A stretch of 64,000 nt of DNA from Rotaria macrura (Eukaryota; Rotifera; Eurotatoria; Philodinida; Philodinidae), in assembly GCA_900239685.1 (NCBI GenBank), contig OENT01000546.1, forward strand, positions 1 through 64,000, given 5' to 3'. Within the stretch, counting starts at the first letter, position 1. Each line of letters starts with the position of its first letter. Position numbers and translations under genes: made by a program. This document shows, piece by piece, positions 1 through 13,688 of the stretch. The notes under the pieces are model-generated. The model had not been told where the DNA came from and did no database searches. It saw only the letters and a program-made list of their open reading frames with translations.

Positions 1-14
1 CTTCAGAAAAAAGT

Positions 15-160
15 GTTAATTGTTATTGATCTGTTATTTATAACAAATAACAAAAAAAAAGTTATTGTTACAAGTAACAAATAACAAATAACAGAAATAG
101 TTATTGTTATAAATAACAATAACTTATTTGTTATGGTTATAACTAACAATAACAATAAAT
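15..160. repeat. AATAAC/GTTATT low-complexity repeat
   Basis: Irregular tandem copies of ATAACA and its complement TGTTAT alternate in both orientations, so the tract could fold on itself. It lies just outside the foldback element that begins near 244. No coding potential is visible. Confidence 0.7.
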
Positions 161-243
161 TCTCACCCCTACTTCGAATACATTCACTATCCCTAAGTTT
201 GATGAATTCGCCATAAATCATCTAGAACATGTTCTAAACCACA

Positions 244-1170
244 TCAATGGCTTGATGCTTGTCGATGATTTTTCTTTTCTCTGTTGCAAACTTGAAAAAA
301 ATTCAATTTTTTGTGCCCGCAGGACTCACCAGGTAATTAAGAAATACTTTTGATTTTTGTTTTATTTGCAGTCTTGATAGATCGATCGAAGAGAATGTTC
401 TAATCTCGAATGTAGCATTTTTTTCGGAATTAGTTGAATAGGAAGGAAGATTTACAGTTCTTTTGAAATATTGAAAAAATCAATTTCTATCAAACACGAC
501 TATGAATATCCTTTTGGAAGAAACTCGTTGAAACTGAACTAATTTGAAGCAGATACTCTTTCTCTGTCAGAATCGGTGAAAAGATTTCGTTAAAAGAAAA
601 TGCTTTGAAGTAGCAATGAACGAATATCGTTCCGAAAGATTCAACTCCGAATCTACGGCTCAAACGAATGACAGTAAGCACAATCCTGTTTTGATGTTGG
701 ATCGATATGAGAAGTTCTCTTACATATAACTCATGAGATTACTTACTGGACCAAAGAAACCTGTTCTTCGAATAGTGTAACTGATAGAATTTTGACACTT
801 GAAAAATCACTCTTTGTAACAACAAGATCTTTCGAAACGATATTCGGTCATCACTATTTCAAAATATTTTCTGTCAACGAAACCTTTTCAGAGATTCTCA
901 TAGAGAGAAAATTTCTGCTTTGAATGAGTTTGATTTCAACGAGTTTCTTCCCCAAGGATATTAATAATTGTGTTCCATAGAAATTGGTTTCTTTCAATGT
1001 TTTGAAAAAGCTCAGGATCAAGCAAATAACACAAAAATCAAAAGTATTTCTTAATTACCTGATGGAGGGGTAGGGGGGGGGCGGTACTCCAGGCCTAAAA
1101 AAATGAAGTTTTTTCAGGTTTGTAACAGAGAAAAGAGAAACCATCGGCGATCATCGAGCCATTGCATTCA
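244..1170. repeat. Degenerate foldback (long inverted-repeat) element
   Basis: The left arm (about 244-655) and right arm (about 822-1170) are reverse complements over several hundred bases with scattered mismatches and small indels. Anchors include TTAATTACCTG near 1050 matching CAGGTAATTAAG near 331, and GAAACTCGTTGAAA near 521 matching its complement in the right arm near 940. The loop is about 655-822. A G-rich insertion (1066-1084) interrupts the right arm. No transposase is seen, so this is most like a non-autonomous foldback element or MITE. Arm limits are by eye. Confidence 0.75.
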
Positions 1171-1934
1171 ACATTAGTTTGTGGTTCATACAATATGTTA
1201 AATAAATGTGCCATAATGGTGGAAAAAAATGAACTGTCAATTGTTATTTGTGACGCTGACAGTATTTGTCAGAAAAATAAGCCAGTTTACATCATTTTTT
1301 TCCTTTGTAACTAGATTGAAAATCACATATTAATCACGTCTATTCAATGACAATATTTGAATGACGTTGTTCTTAACAATACCTATAGAGTATCTGCTGT
1401 TTTCGATACTATACACAATATTTTCACTCTTTTATACTTTTACGTAACCTTCGATAATGTTTGTACCGTTATCATAAAATAAGTTTTGCAAGTTTTTTAA
1501 TGAACAATAAACGAAGTAACATATTGCACTGATGGCATTTCGAAATCCAAAAATCTGCATTTAATATTTTATCCAAAAGAGCTCATTAGTTATAAGATAT
1601 GCTTCGTTTCTTTTAAGAGTTGGAAAATAATTCATTTATGCTGAACGATATATTTGGTTAATACTCTACGCATCACATTTCGAATCAGATAAATATCGAA
1701 TTGTATCAAATAGTCATATGAGAACACCATGAAAAAAAGAAGTATTAACTCAGAAATATCTTATTTATTGTAATCAAAATGCTTTCATGCTGCGTTGAAT
1801 TTCACTCTGTTAGAGTTCAACACGGGGGCAATGTGTATCTTTTTTGCTCTCTAGCTTCCCTCATTCTGAAGGGTAGTAGAACAAGAATAAAAGAACTCTA
1901 TTGTACTATGATCAGGTTAGATGATGAAACAATA

Positions 1935-2329
1935 CTATTTAAAATTCAAACTAAAATGCATTACTTTTTCAATGTATTCATTTATTTTTTCAAGACCAAT
2001 TTTTTCATTGTTGAATTCCGCAATAGTTGGCCAACGTACAGTTATATGTTCTTTTGTTTTAGCTTCATTTTCTAATACAACAAAGCGATCGCGTTGAATA
2101 TTGTATGCATCTGTATTTTCATCTTGTGTTTCCTCTGCATCGTCATTTACGTGTGCCAATGATTGAGCAACAAGTTGATCGATAATATGACGAGCTTCAT
2201 GTGCAAATGAATCGTAATCTTCCGATTGATCTAAACTCTAGAAAGTAAAAAGACAAAACGAACTATTAACAGAATACGAATACCATCTCAATTACGTGCC
2301 ACAGGTAAATCAACATCGGCAGCAGCCAT
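1935..2329 (-). CDS. Unrecognised acidic protein, exons only; ends uncertain
   Basis: An open minus-strand reading frame runs from a 3' splice site (exon start 2237) to a stop at 1935. It encodes about 100 residues rich in Asp and Glu, with stretches such as SEDYDSFAHEARHIIDQL and RDRFVVLENEAKTKEH. The composition looks like real coding sequence rather than a shadow. The first exon is unclear. An ATG at 2329 begins MAAADVDLP but joins in phase only through a weak GTGGCA donor. An ATG at 2317 in another frame joins through a good GTAATT donor (MLIYLWH...). The last residues may be intron read-through, because GTAATG just before the final codons could be a donor. I do not recognise a family; the protein looks soluble with a helical C-terminal part. 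Confidence 0.4.
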
Positions 2330-2635
2330 CGAGACAAATTGAAACTATTTGAGTTTTTGCATATCTTTTGACATGATTATTGTTGTCACTGTGGAAACGG
2401 CTCAACTATGCTACGTATTTTAGTGTTTTGTGTTTGTCAATGGAAAATTCGATCGATAATTCTTCCATATTAAAAATCAAATTTAAACTAAAACAAAACA
2501 TATATTTCTTTCGTTGTTATAATAATAAATATAAATTTATATAATTGAAACAGCTTATTTTCTATTCGTTTGCTATCTATCCAATAGAAAATTTTGATCT
2601 ATTCATCCTAGCATCATTCTATGGTTATTTACTAT

Positions 2636-2965
2636 TTATTTACTGACACATTTAGTACCTTCTTTTGTATCATAGCGTCCTTCAGCTGAATGATGCATTA
2701 TTTATTTGTTTTTCTCGAAAATTTAATCCAAAAACATATACCTAAATTTTAAAGATATTGATATAACATGTGCTAAACTAATTCCTTTGCAATGTCCAGT
2801 AATACGCAATCAACCATGTGGAAAACGGAACATATCGTACCGGGAAGGTAAATATTCTCTCTTATAACTAAAAGGAAAAAAAAATTTTGTCTACGATTCA
2901 AGACCTGTCTTTGGTGCACAGCATCCACCACTGTCATCAAAACTTTCGAATAAGTAAACATCCAT
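2636..2965 (-). CDS. Candidate spliced microprotein (~45 aa), weak
   Basis: An ATG at 2965 opens a short frame (MDVYLFESFDDSGGCCAPKT). This can be joined in phase to 2841-2867 and then to 2636-2685, which ends AEGRYDTKEGTKCVSK and a stop. All junctions keep phase 1. The first intron would be only about 37 nt with a GTCTTG donor. Skipping the 27-nt middle exon also keeps the frame. Residue composition is protein-like, but no family is recognised. It would be divergent from TBC1D22. It may be chance. Confidence 0.25.
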
Positions 2966-3034
2966 CATTAGAGATTGAGATGAAAAGAAGTTTTTCTTTA
3001 ATATTTATGTCCATCATGTAGAAAACCAATAGCA

Positions 3035-6000
3035 ATGAATTCATTGATGTCTAAGAAAAAAGATCAAGAAAAATTTCATGAATATGCAATAAATACTGAT
3101 GATGCTTGGGAAATCGATGATGGTACGATGACTTCGAAAATAGTCGATAATCATGATGATAACGGAAACGATAATGATCCTCAAACACAACTATTAGGCA
3201 TATCGAAACAGGTTTGAAATATAATTTGATGAAAGACTTAGAAAATGATATTAATTGAATTATTTAGGCAATTGATGAAGTTGCATCGAGAGTTATACAA
3301 GAACATAAATCGAAAAATCAATCAAATAAAATTACACTTGATGCATCTGCCGGTAATAAAATTAGTTAGACACTTGACTTTAAAAAAACGATCACATTAT
3401 TAGATTGATCGAAGTAATCCTGAGAGAAAAATAAAATTGATATAGAAATATATTTTTAAAATTAATGTTTACTCGCGTCACTAATAGTTTCCTATACGAA
3501 TATTAATATATTCTCTTTTAATAATTAAATGAATCCATCGTAAGTATGCCTTATATTGCGAATTACAAAACTCTTTTCAATAGGAAACAGTATCCATAGA
3601 CAAATGATTTTCTCATTAACGTTCTGACAGGACGTAGATTATCGACCTTTATCGATTTGATGAGAAATTAGTCTAGGTAATTATGCACTAGTTTTCTAGT
3701 GTAACATGATTCTCATTAAAATTTTTCTACAATATGCTCACATCATGTCTGCAGTATTTATCAACTCATTATCTATCTATTTTAGTTAAGCAAACGAACT
3801 AGTAATTAGATTTTTTCCTTTGTTCATTGATTCAACCTAAAACGTAGTTCCATGTAACTTGAATATTGAACTTGAGAAATATTATACTATCTATTTGAAT
3901 TTCATTCGTTTTATATGGATTGAAAATATTCGATAGCTATTCTCGAATCATATGTTCGAGTAGATGTCTGACTAAAATTCGAATCCAAAGTAAAGATGTA
4001 AAAAATAAACTTAAGTAGAAATAGTCTTCCAGCTGTAGATTTAGTTTTAACAGCTCATAGTTATGGTCCATGTTTATACTGATAGATCTATGGAAATATA
4101 CATAGATTACAATAAAATGCAGTTGCTTCTTTATTTATTTATTTTGTCAATTGAAGATGTAGCTCTAGATTTTTTTCCGTCGCTTTCGATGTTGTATTTA
4201 TCAATTAAATTCTTGTTTGTTTTTATATTCTAATCTTTATCAGCCAACTCGTGATTTTTCTAGATCATTTGCCACAATTGAATGATCGATACATGTGTGC
4301 AATGTCAATCGTTGTTATAGATGTGTATCATAATAACATTTCTTACAGCTATGTTATCTTGTATTTCTTTCTTTTTCCTAAGGAATATATCGGAACGTGT
4401 ATTTACAAGGTCATGAAGATCGATTTAGAGTTCTTAATATCTATACGAGTCCAACTCGATGTCAGGATAGAACGAAATACAGCGTCCAAGTTACATAATA
4501 GTATTTTAAGATTTTGCATGATTTTATAGAGTTAATAATTCTATTGGATATTTGATTTCAACCAGGTATTTTTTTTTGCGTATGACAATCCTTTATTACT
4601 AATCGTTTAAGTATGTATATTTACAACAATAAATACACAAAAGAATATATTCTGCAAGAAATATTTAATTAATTGTATTGAATTAGATCATACAACTTAT
4701 TGAGAAGACAAAGTAATCTAACAATGGAAACAATCACAATTGTTTTAAATTTCTCTCATGTTACTCATCGAATGACAGCTTGTTTTTTAAAGAATAACAT
4801 TACTATATTGACAATAAATAATCGAATCTACAGCAATAGAATCTTCATGAAAACATCACTCAATGCAGAAAATATTTATTTATTATCATAAAACTAATCA
4901 TGGTAAATGCTTGGATAGTAGAACCATATAAATACAAGGCTCTTTAGATCTAGTAAATCTAATTATGAGTCGTATTCAGAGATAGTTGTAAAATGCTACT
5001 ATAAATGAATTGGACATCTTACGAGAATATTTATAACGTCGCAGAAAAATATTTTAGCAAAAAGTCATTACAATTCTATGTGTGGCTGTTTAGTACTGTT
5101 GAATATCTATGCTTCGATGAGTGAAATCTCGATTAATGATCTTCTCTGACAATATAACATGTGGAAATAAGATTCTTATACGATTTCATAGAATTATACA
5201 GTTTGCATTTCAGAGAATTTGCATCGTTAGTCAGAACTGCAAGATTGTACTAGGGATTTTAGCGTCAGAAGTCATATAGATGAGTTACAGTGACTTGTTC
5301 TATTTTGTCTGAAGCATAAGTAAATTTATTCTTCAGAAATTAAAAAGATGAAAATCTTCTCTATTCGGAAAAAATTTACAGCGTGACGCTATCTAAATAA
5401 AATTTAATCTTTGAAAAACTGAATTATTTTTTTTGTGATTTCAACATATCAATTGACTTCATAATGTAAATCTATCGAACAAGATCGATTGATAAAAATG
5501 TTTTAGTTCTCGAAAGTCAGTGAGAGAATCATCGATCCATTAAATTAATCGATTCATCATACAAATATATTATTCTTAGAATATGGTTTATTTTAAGAAT
5601 CTCTCAAAGAACCATTTCATGCCAATTATATTGGAATTGAATGAACTCAACGAGATATATTCAAGTGATACTTGAAAAATTTGTAGAAAACGTTCACTAT
5701 TACATCATATAGGTCCTGAACGATAAAAGCATGTTGTAGAATCAGAATCATTTTTTCTTTACAACGTAGATTTTAGTCATAGAACTGTTTTATGACAAAA
5801 TAATTCAGATAAGTTCTTTTTGAAAAGTGAAATGAGTTCAATATCTTGAGAAGCTCTCGAAAAATGATGATCTCTACATTGAAGTACCCATTATCTATTT
5901 TCATATATATTAACATGCTTCTTGAATTAAGAAGAATTAGACATGTTGAATAAAGACGAATGAACGTTGTTTGTTTCCAATAATAAATAACCCAGAAAAG

Positions 6001-9000
6001 ACTTCTCCTGTTTTCGTGATAAGAAAATAACTAATAAATCAAACAATTGTTGTATTTATGAGAAGTAGAATCGTATAATTTCTATTGTTCGGATTATGAT
6101 GTATTAATTTTCTCAAGAAAGCACTATAGGGACAGTAAATATAATGTCAGAAGTCTTGACACATCGTGTCAAGTCACGTAATGACTCTAGATAATATGAA
6201 TTCAGCTTCATCCTTTACATGTCTGAGAAGACAAGTGTGTATTATAGAATATATTAGAACAAGTGCACGGGTCTTTTTTTATCCTCTAAAAGTCTTAGCA
6301 ACTCGATTATGTCGATGAAACTCGATTGTTCGTTGAAATATTATTAAGAAAACATTCCATATCAAACTAGTTGTCATCGACATTGTATGTACTTAAAACT
6401 ATATTTTTTGTCTTACTTCATTAGAATAATTAATGTAAAGTAGTTATTTAAATATAAGTAAATTTAATTGTTAACCTGCAGGGTTAAAATTATTTGAAGA
6501 AAGAATTAACAATATGTCAAACTTAATACGACTATTTTAAGAATTCAACATATTTGATATAAACAAAGATAGGAGTTATGTCTATTACGCAACGCATGAT
6601 TTTTATGAATGAAAACATCTAGTCAGACAACTATGATTATGTACTCGAACGATAAAAAGTAGATGAAAAAATGAATTTTACTATACAAAGGAACATATGT
6701 CTAAAGATTGATTACAATATGAGCTGATAATATACTTCGATGGCATATGCATGAGGATTGTTCATTGTTACTATGTTTATTTAAATTCATTCTACGATTT
6801 GAACAATAGTGTCATGTTAAGTTTTGCTCATTCATTTGATCTCGTTTTTTTTTTCAGTCTACTATTACCTAAGTATTCAATTTATTTTATGCTTTAATAT
6901 GAATTGTATTCGACAAGTAATTATGTTGAATCTCTGCTCTGTACTTATAGAATCAGATTATTTAACAATCTATTCAGAGGTTAACACTAGAGTCAGCTAC
7001 ATAAACAGGTACACATCTGTTGATAGTCTACAAATTAGCTGTGAGTAATACAACTGACATAGAATGAAGATTTTTGTTCTTTAACATGTCTTAATGAAAA
7101 ATGAACATTCTAATATCTGCCTTGCAAGCGTATGTCTTAACGAGAATACAATCCAATGAGAAAAAGAGGAACCACTTTGATGATTTGTTAGTCAAACATT
7201 TGGTTGACTTGTATATATGTTGTCTATTTAGAAGAGAAATTTATTTGTGTTCTAATTATGTAAGCCGTAGTCTAAAATACTAAGAGTAAATTTTATATTG
7301 TACTGAAAGATTCAATTGTCTATAAAAAAAAAAGAATTCCATGATCAATTTTAGTTCACCGCTTGACATCTTTATTTTGTCAAACATTCTTGATACACAT
7401 ACATGAGTGAATTTCGCTGACATTATCGCAATATCTACTGAACAAATTTTCTTTTTCTCAAATGTTCCATTGAGTCCGTCCTACTCCATATAAACCTAGT
7501 AAGATGTTGGCTGCTTGCTTAAGGCGTTTTCAAAGATGAAAAGTCAAAACGAAATCTATTGGGTGTATATCTATCGAAGAAATTGTCTGTTAATGTCGTA
7601 TAATTTAAATTAGATAACAAGAATTTTTGACTGCAGTTAGTAGCAAATACTTTTCTCGTTCTGACAAACTTCGATGTCTTGATCAAATATATCTAAACAT
7701 ACATTTTGATCAATTTATGTCACGATAGATTAAATTGAATATACTAAAGACTATTTACGCAAGCTAACTCAAACTTCTTTCTTCTGTTTCATGGAGTAAA
7801 GGGTGAGAAATATTTTTTCCAGAAAAAAAAAAGACTAAATATGAAACAGACGAATAGCTGTTGCCACACTAAACATTAGGACAGATGTTTTATATTGATT
7901 CTTTGATTTCTCGCTAACAATAAGAGATTAGTCGATGAATTTTTTTTATCGCTGTTCGATAGCTATCTGGTAGATCTATGGTAAAAGTCTCAACTCTAAA
8001 AAGAAATCACTGCTCGCGAGAAAGCGATATTTTACTCAAAAAAATATCACAACAGATGTTTTTAAGTGAAGAAATCACGACAGATTAAGATGATAGATAT
8101 TTAGAGAAAGCAAAAATTTAGTTCACCTGCTTTCATTTCTCTCGGGTGCGAGACATTTTTAAATATTTACTGAGGATTCTTAATGACTTAGATAACCGAC
8201 AGGTCTGCCATTTTCTCATTTACCTCCATAAAAAAAAACTCCGTATCATATAAGAAACTTAAACTTAAACTGTTCATACAAGCTAGTTTTGATCATCCAA
8301 AAGCTTAAACATTTTTTTAATCTAAATAAATAGTTTTGCGTATGACACACTAACAATAGTTGATTTAAGTATTTCTTCATAGTAAGTCTTGTTTCTTTTG
8401 ACATATTGATGATTATTCTTGTTATTCCGAAACAATACTGCAAACAACATTTTTATACAGCATATTTCTCGAAAAATATGCATTGTATATAAGCAAATAA
8501 AGTGCTGTAAATATCCGTTGAATTCTTCTTTTGAAAATGACACGACTGATAATTGATGACAGTACAAAAAATTTTCACGTTGAAATTTTACTTTGTCAAG
8601 AGTTCTCAAACCATTGAAGTACTCTGAGAGCTCGTTATTTTCTATCTCGAAAATCTGACAGTCGGAAAACTACCAGAGTCATATTCAAAATATGAAGATC
8701 TATCCAATGCACGGGTCAATTTTTCCGTACATTTACTTTTATCTTTTTTGACTTTTTTCTTCAAATGTTAAAATACCAGTGAAATTCACTCGCATATGTC
8801 AAGTCTATGAATGATAGATCTTGTAGGCATCTCTATTGTCCCATTTTTCTTTCTAATGGGATGATTTTAGAACTTAATGAGAAGTACTCTTCCAAAAGAA
8901 GTAATGAATGCTGACTTGCTTCGCACAGCAGTACTACTCATCTAATATAACAACACAGAAGTATGTCTATTCGATGATGACACGTTTCATATCAGATATA

Positions 9001-12000
9001 ATCTATCATCAAGGTTATTTTCTAATTGAAAATAATTTTCAGTTTCTTAAATTTTCCAAACATCGTTTGTTTGTATTCTTGTGATTAGTGTTTCATGTCA
9101 TATAGATGATCATGAAGAAAGGCAGATTTTAAACGAAATCCATTCCATTGTCTTTACACTCTCTCGGTAGTTTTAAATAAATGTCATTTCTTCCTTCATT
9201 AATAGTAAACCAATAAATAAAAATTGAATAAAGTTTTAAACTCTGCTCTGGTAAAAAGTAAATCTCATTCTATAGATTGAAGTCCATTCTACTTAGTAAA
9301 GCTAGTTATTAGGAACAACATTATAATTATGAAAAATTTGTCAAAAAAAAAAGATAAAAGATTTATACTTTGAAAGAGCTACATGCAAATAATAGAAAAT
9401 AGTGAGATTTCACTATAGTCGAAAGTCGCTTTTTTCCTTTAGGGCATGTAAATATTTAGAAATTTGCCATCGATGATTTACTACAGTAATCTTTTAGTAG
9501 AGGAAGTAAAAGGAAACATGTTTATTTTATGTGGGAGGCGATGGGAAGGAATGAGTGGTCTGGTTTTTTCTCTGATTTGAATTTATAGGTTGTCATGACC
9601 TTGTGTCGGTTGCATTAGATATAGTTTTCAGCTAAATAAATTTTTATTCATGCTATAGATATGTCATTTGTAATCAAATTAGTTTATCTTTCCCTCTTTC
9701 CACGCATTTCTATAATAAGACTAATTTTTGTGATGGAAGTTTTCTCGTACGATCTATTATAGATTGCTCAAAGAAGGGCTCATACAACGAAGATGTCATA
9801 TAAATTAATAGGCAAATGTTTTTCTTTTTTTTTAATGAATCATAAATTTTTAAATAGAAACGACACAACACAACACAACACTACCGATATCGGTTAATTA
9901 TTAGAAAAAATCGTGACAGAGAATAGATGTGTGCTTTGTTCGAAGACTGTTAAGTTTCAATTTATCATACCATTAAGAGTTATTGGACACTAAATCATCT
10001 GAAAGTATTACTATCTAAAAGACACCGATCATGTTCGAATTCCTATCTCGAAGCAATAACGAACGTGATTATCAGTATAATCAGCAATCTAGTGGGTTCT
10101 ATGCCAATATTTGCATCAGCACGTTATATCTGTACACAGATCTCAATCCCTATGAAAAGAATTCATCTCTTTTTCAGTATGTTAATTACTTAGCATACAG
10201 AATGTACACACTTTCATTTGCTGATTCTAGTAAGACGACCAATCATAACGGCAAATATCAGTTCAACATCATGTCCAGGTATTGGACGACGAATCGGTGA
10301 TTATACGAATACCAAGCCATTAGTACCTGTTCGATATGCAAATACGACTACTAGTAATAATAATAATAATAATACCATTGAAACGACATCATCTTCTTCT
10401 TTGACTGTTATTAATACAACAATATCAAGATCAAATTTAATAACTAAAACTGATATCGATATTCAAAAAGCAAATAAATTTAAACAAATTTTCGAACAAG
10501 ACAATGTTGATCTAAGTATTGTTTAACATAAAATTTGAATATTTTATTTTCATAAATCTTGTTACTTAGTTGAACTTCGTAAAGCAAGTTGGAATGGTAT
10601 TCCAAAACCATATCGAGCAAAAGCATGGAAGTTACTTTGTGTATGATAGATTATTTTATTTGATATTGTCTTTGATTGAATTACAAGAATTATTTTCTAG
10701 GGTTATTTACCATCAAAAGTTGAACGACGAGAAGATACATTGACAAGAAAACGCGATGAATATTGGTCATATGTTACTCAGTATTATCATACACGTACTG
10801 AAAGTGAACATCAAGATACGTTTCGGCAGGTAGTTTATCTCAGAAATAAATATATTAAAATTTTCTTAACTAAATGGGATTATGATTTCATGACAAAAAT
10901 ATTTGAAGTTGGAATGAATAGAATATCTTGCAGATTTTGATTTACTGACGGAAGCATTCGCATCTCGAGTCTTGATCATCATTGTTCTTATGAAAATTCG
11001 ATTTATATGCGTTTAATCTTAAGGAAGAACATATCTATTGATTGAAGTTCTAAGAAAGAAACGGTGGAACTTGTGAAAGAAAAAGGAGTTTTGATAGTTT
11101 AATTAAGTTCGTGCTTTTACATTGATCTTGGAAAGATGTCATTCTCAACATACCCTATGCTCAAGTTTGTTTGAATAATTTACTGTTTAGATTCACATTG
11201 ACATTCCACGAATGAATCCATTAATGCCAATATTTCAACAAACAGTGGTACAAGAATTATTTGAACGAATTTTATTCATATGGGCTATTCGACATCCAGC
11301 TAGTGGTTATGTTCAAGGTATTAATGATCTTGTTACACCATTTTTTGTTGTTTTTCTGTCTGAATTCATTGAAAATGGTAAATGAAACATGCGTCATATT
11401 CTATTACTTCTAATACTAAAATGTCATTTTCTCAACTAGATATTGAAATTGAAAATTTTGATATTAGTTCCATACCAGAGTCAAATCGAAAAATTGTTGA
11501 AGCTGACAGTTATTGGGCGACATCACATTTACTTGAAGGCATTCAAGATAACTATACATTTGCACAACCCGGTATACAATATAAAATTCGAACACTCGAA
11601 GAACTTGTGAAACGAATCGATGGTTCGTTGAGAATAATAAAGAAATGAAAATATTTTGTTTCATTAATTAAATAAACAGAAATATTTTGCTTCTAATTTA
11701 ATTTAGATCCATTATATCGGCATTTAAAAAGTCAACATATCGAATTTCTACAATTTGCATTTCGCTGGATGAATAATTTACTCATGAGAGAGTTACCTGT
11801 ACGATGTACGATTCGCCTTTGGGATACATATCTCGTATGTATACGTTGATTTTTTGCTAAGCAAAAACCATAATTAAAACAAAGCATAAAATGAACAAAC
11901 TCTCTTTTTCTATAGTCTGAACAAAATGGATTTTCTCAATTTCATTTGTACATATGTGCATCATTTCTTGTACGTTTTTCCAAAGATCTATTACGTGAAA

Positions 12001-12223
12001 AAGATTTTCAAGTAAACAAAAACTATACAGACATTTTTTTTTCTGACTTCTAAATGTATTTGATTTGTTTTTCTTATGTTTAAACGTTCATCAGGGTATA
12101 TTACTTCTACTTCAAAATCTGCCAACACATGCATGGACAAGTAACGATATAAGTATATTGACAGCAGAAGCGTATCAATTAAAAGTTATGTTCGCCAATG
12201 CACCACGACATTTATCAAGCTAG
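3035..12223 (+). CDS. TBC1D22: TBC1 domain family member 22 (Rab GTPase-activating protein)
   Basis: Ten exons join in phase to 489 codons: 3035-3211, 3268-3352, 10231-10515, 10570-10640, 10701-10829, 11191-11377, 11440-11622, 11707-11834, 11916-12011, 12095-12223. The N-terminal FHEYAINTDDAW block and the C-terminal TBC domain (about residues 145-480) match TBC1D22A/B. The catalytic arginine finger lies in HIDIPR (about R256) and the glutamine finger in YVQG (about Q291). Other family signatures seen are ASGYVQGINDLVTPFF, GIQDNYTFAQPGIQ and FRWMNNLLMRELP. The family stimulates GTP hydrolysis by Rab proteins, mostly at the Golgi. Length is close to the vertebrate protein. The frame is open upstream to a 3' splice site at 3021, so a further 5' exon is possible. 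Intron 2 is about 6.9 kb while most others are 54-84 bp. Confidence 0.95.
3353..10230 (+). other. Giant intron 2 of TBC1D22, no gene seen inside
   Basis: The intron runs from GTAATA at 3353 to TTCTAG at 10230. Phase 1 closes on both sides, giving the residue string DASAVRRPII. The interior is AT-rich, with only short frames on both strands and no transposase, reverse transcriptase or tRNA that I can recognise. Small features are an 8-bp perfect hairpin CTTGACAC-ATC-GTGTCAAG near 6155 and an ACAAC run near 9860. A missed alternative first exon close to 10 kb is possible. Confidence 0.75.
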
Positions 12224-13617
12224 TGAACAGTTTTCATGAGAAGAATCTTCGTTTTTTTTTCTTTTCTTTTCGAATCTCGCTCTCGTTTATTACACCTAGG
12301 ATATTGACTATGGTTAACTAATTCATTTACTTTTGCTTCTTTCTGTTTTACTATACTTCTTTCTTTAAAATCTCTCGTGATATGTTACTCTTTCTTTTGT
12401 TTTCCTTTTCATAATAATTGATTGAGATTTAAGAGATAAAAACAAACGACAACAACAAATTGCAGCTTTTATCGAATGATGATTAGCTTTTTCGTTTTTC
12501 TTTTTTTTTTTTTATAATCTTTATTCTAATTACCGTTTAATTGATCGTTAAATAATAATGGATTTTTGTGTAAATACGATAATCGAAATTCAGAAGAAAA
12601 AAATATATATATACAAGCAGATGCTTAGTTTCTTTTCTGTTGTGCTGAGCGAATAATTCCCATCGCAGTAGCGTGTTTGGAATAATTAGTTTTGACAATA
12701 ATAGTCTCTCCTACATTACTAAATTATATGATGAGTTTAAAGCAGATGTGCAATGTTTTATAACGAATATTTTAATGAAAGTTTTGTTTAATATAAAAGA
12801 GAAGAAGTAACGGAAGGTTTCATGTTTCCTTCTGAAGTGTAAGATTAATGAGCCTTGGTTGAAATTTAGATTTGAAAAATATCTTTTTAAATACATACAT
12901 GACGTGGAAGAGGAAGATACGAAGAGGAGTAAGCTGTCGCCGTTATATTTATAATTAATGACATGGTATTTCTTGCATTTATTTATTTTTCTCTACTTTT
13001 TGTTACATATTTTCACATGCTTGATCGAGCAAACAGAAAAGACTACTTTCTTTTATCCAAATGTCATTATTACGAATGATAGAACATACATAGATAGTTA
13101 TATTCGCTCTTTCGATCCCCATGACAGCAATAAGCTTAAGAAAAAGATACGAGTTTTCGTCATAATAATCACGATGCATTGCCATCAAGCATCTCTTGTT
13201 CGTACTTTATCTATCAATGTAAGCGTGAAAAGATTATCCCTTATGGCATTGTCAACGATGAGACGTCACAAGGAAAAGAAAGAAAGAAAGAAAGAAAAAA
13301 GAGCATGGGCAAAAAAAAAGATCTCAGCTATATTTTTGAAAAATGACCTCATTGTTCGTTTGTCTAACTTCCTGTCTCGAAGAAAGCAAAAAATGATCAC
13401 CTTTTTTCTTTTTTTATCTGGCTGAGAAAAAGCAGACGAAGGAAAATAAACGGAAACCTGAGAACGTTCATCAGTTACACAGTGAAAAGAAAAGAAAAAG
13501 GATGTGTAACACCATATTAATTTACTCCTCTCTTTTTTTAACTTTCCTTTAAATTGGTTCTTTTTTTTATAGATAGAAAAAAAGTTTTCTTCTTATCAGT
13601 AATCCTTTCGATAATTT
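12224..13617. other. Intergenic, TBC1D22 3' region and G-gamma 5' region
   Basis: AT-rich with long T and A runs. A GAAA/AAAG microsatellite occupies about 13272-13300. An ATG-started frame at 12958-13425 crosses this microsatellite and has no recognisable domain, so I do not call it a gene. Confidence 0.6.
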
Positions 13618-13686
13618 GTAAGTAAAACGCTTTTTCTAGAAAAATTTTTATCTAAATCATCATTTATTGAAATAAACATAGATCAG
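13618..13686 (+). other. Probable 5'UTR intron or trans-splice acceptor before G-gamma
   Basis: GTAAGT at 13618 and ATAGATCAG ending at 13686 form a normal short intron that ends two bases before the start codon. The acceptor could equally be a spliced-leader acceptor. Confidence 0.5.
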
Positions 13687-13688
13687 CA

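Noticed and set aside
10031..10300. ATG-started frame overlapping TBC1D22 exon 3 in another phase
   Set aside because: The TBC1D22 phase joins exactly through the acceptor at 10230; this frame has no homology. An alternative first exon cannot be fully excluded.
12958..13425. 155-codon ATG-started plus-strand frame
   Set aside because: It crosses a GAAA microsatellite, has low-complexity Phe/Leu and Lys composition, no domain and no splice context; most likely chance.
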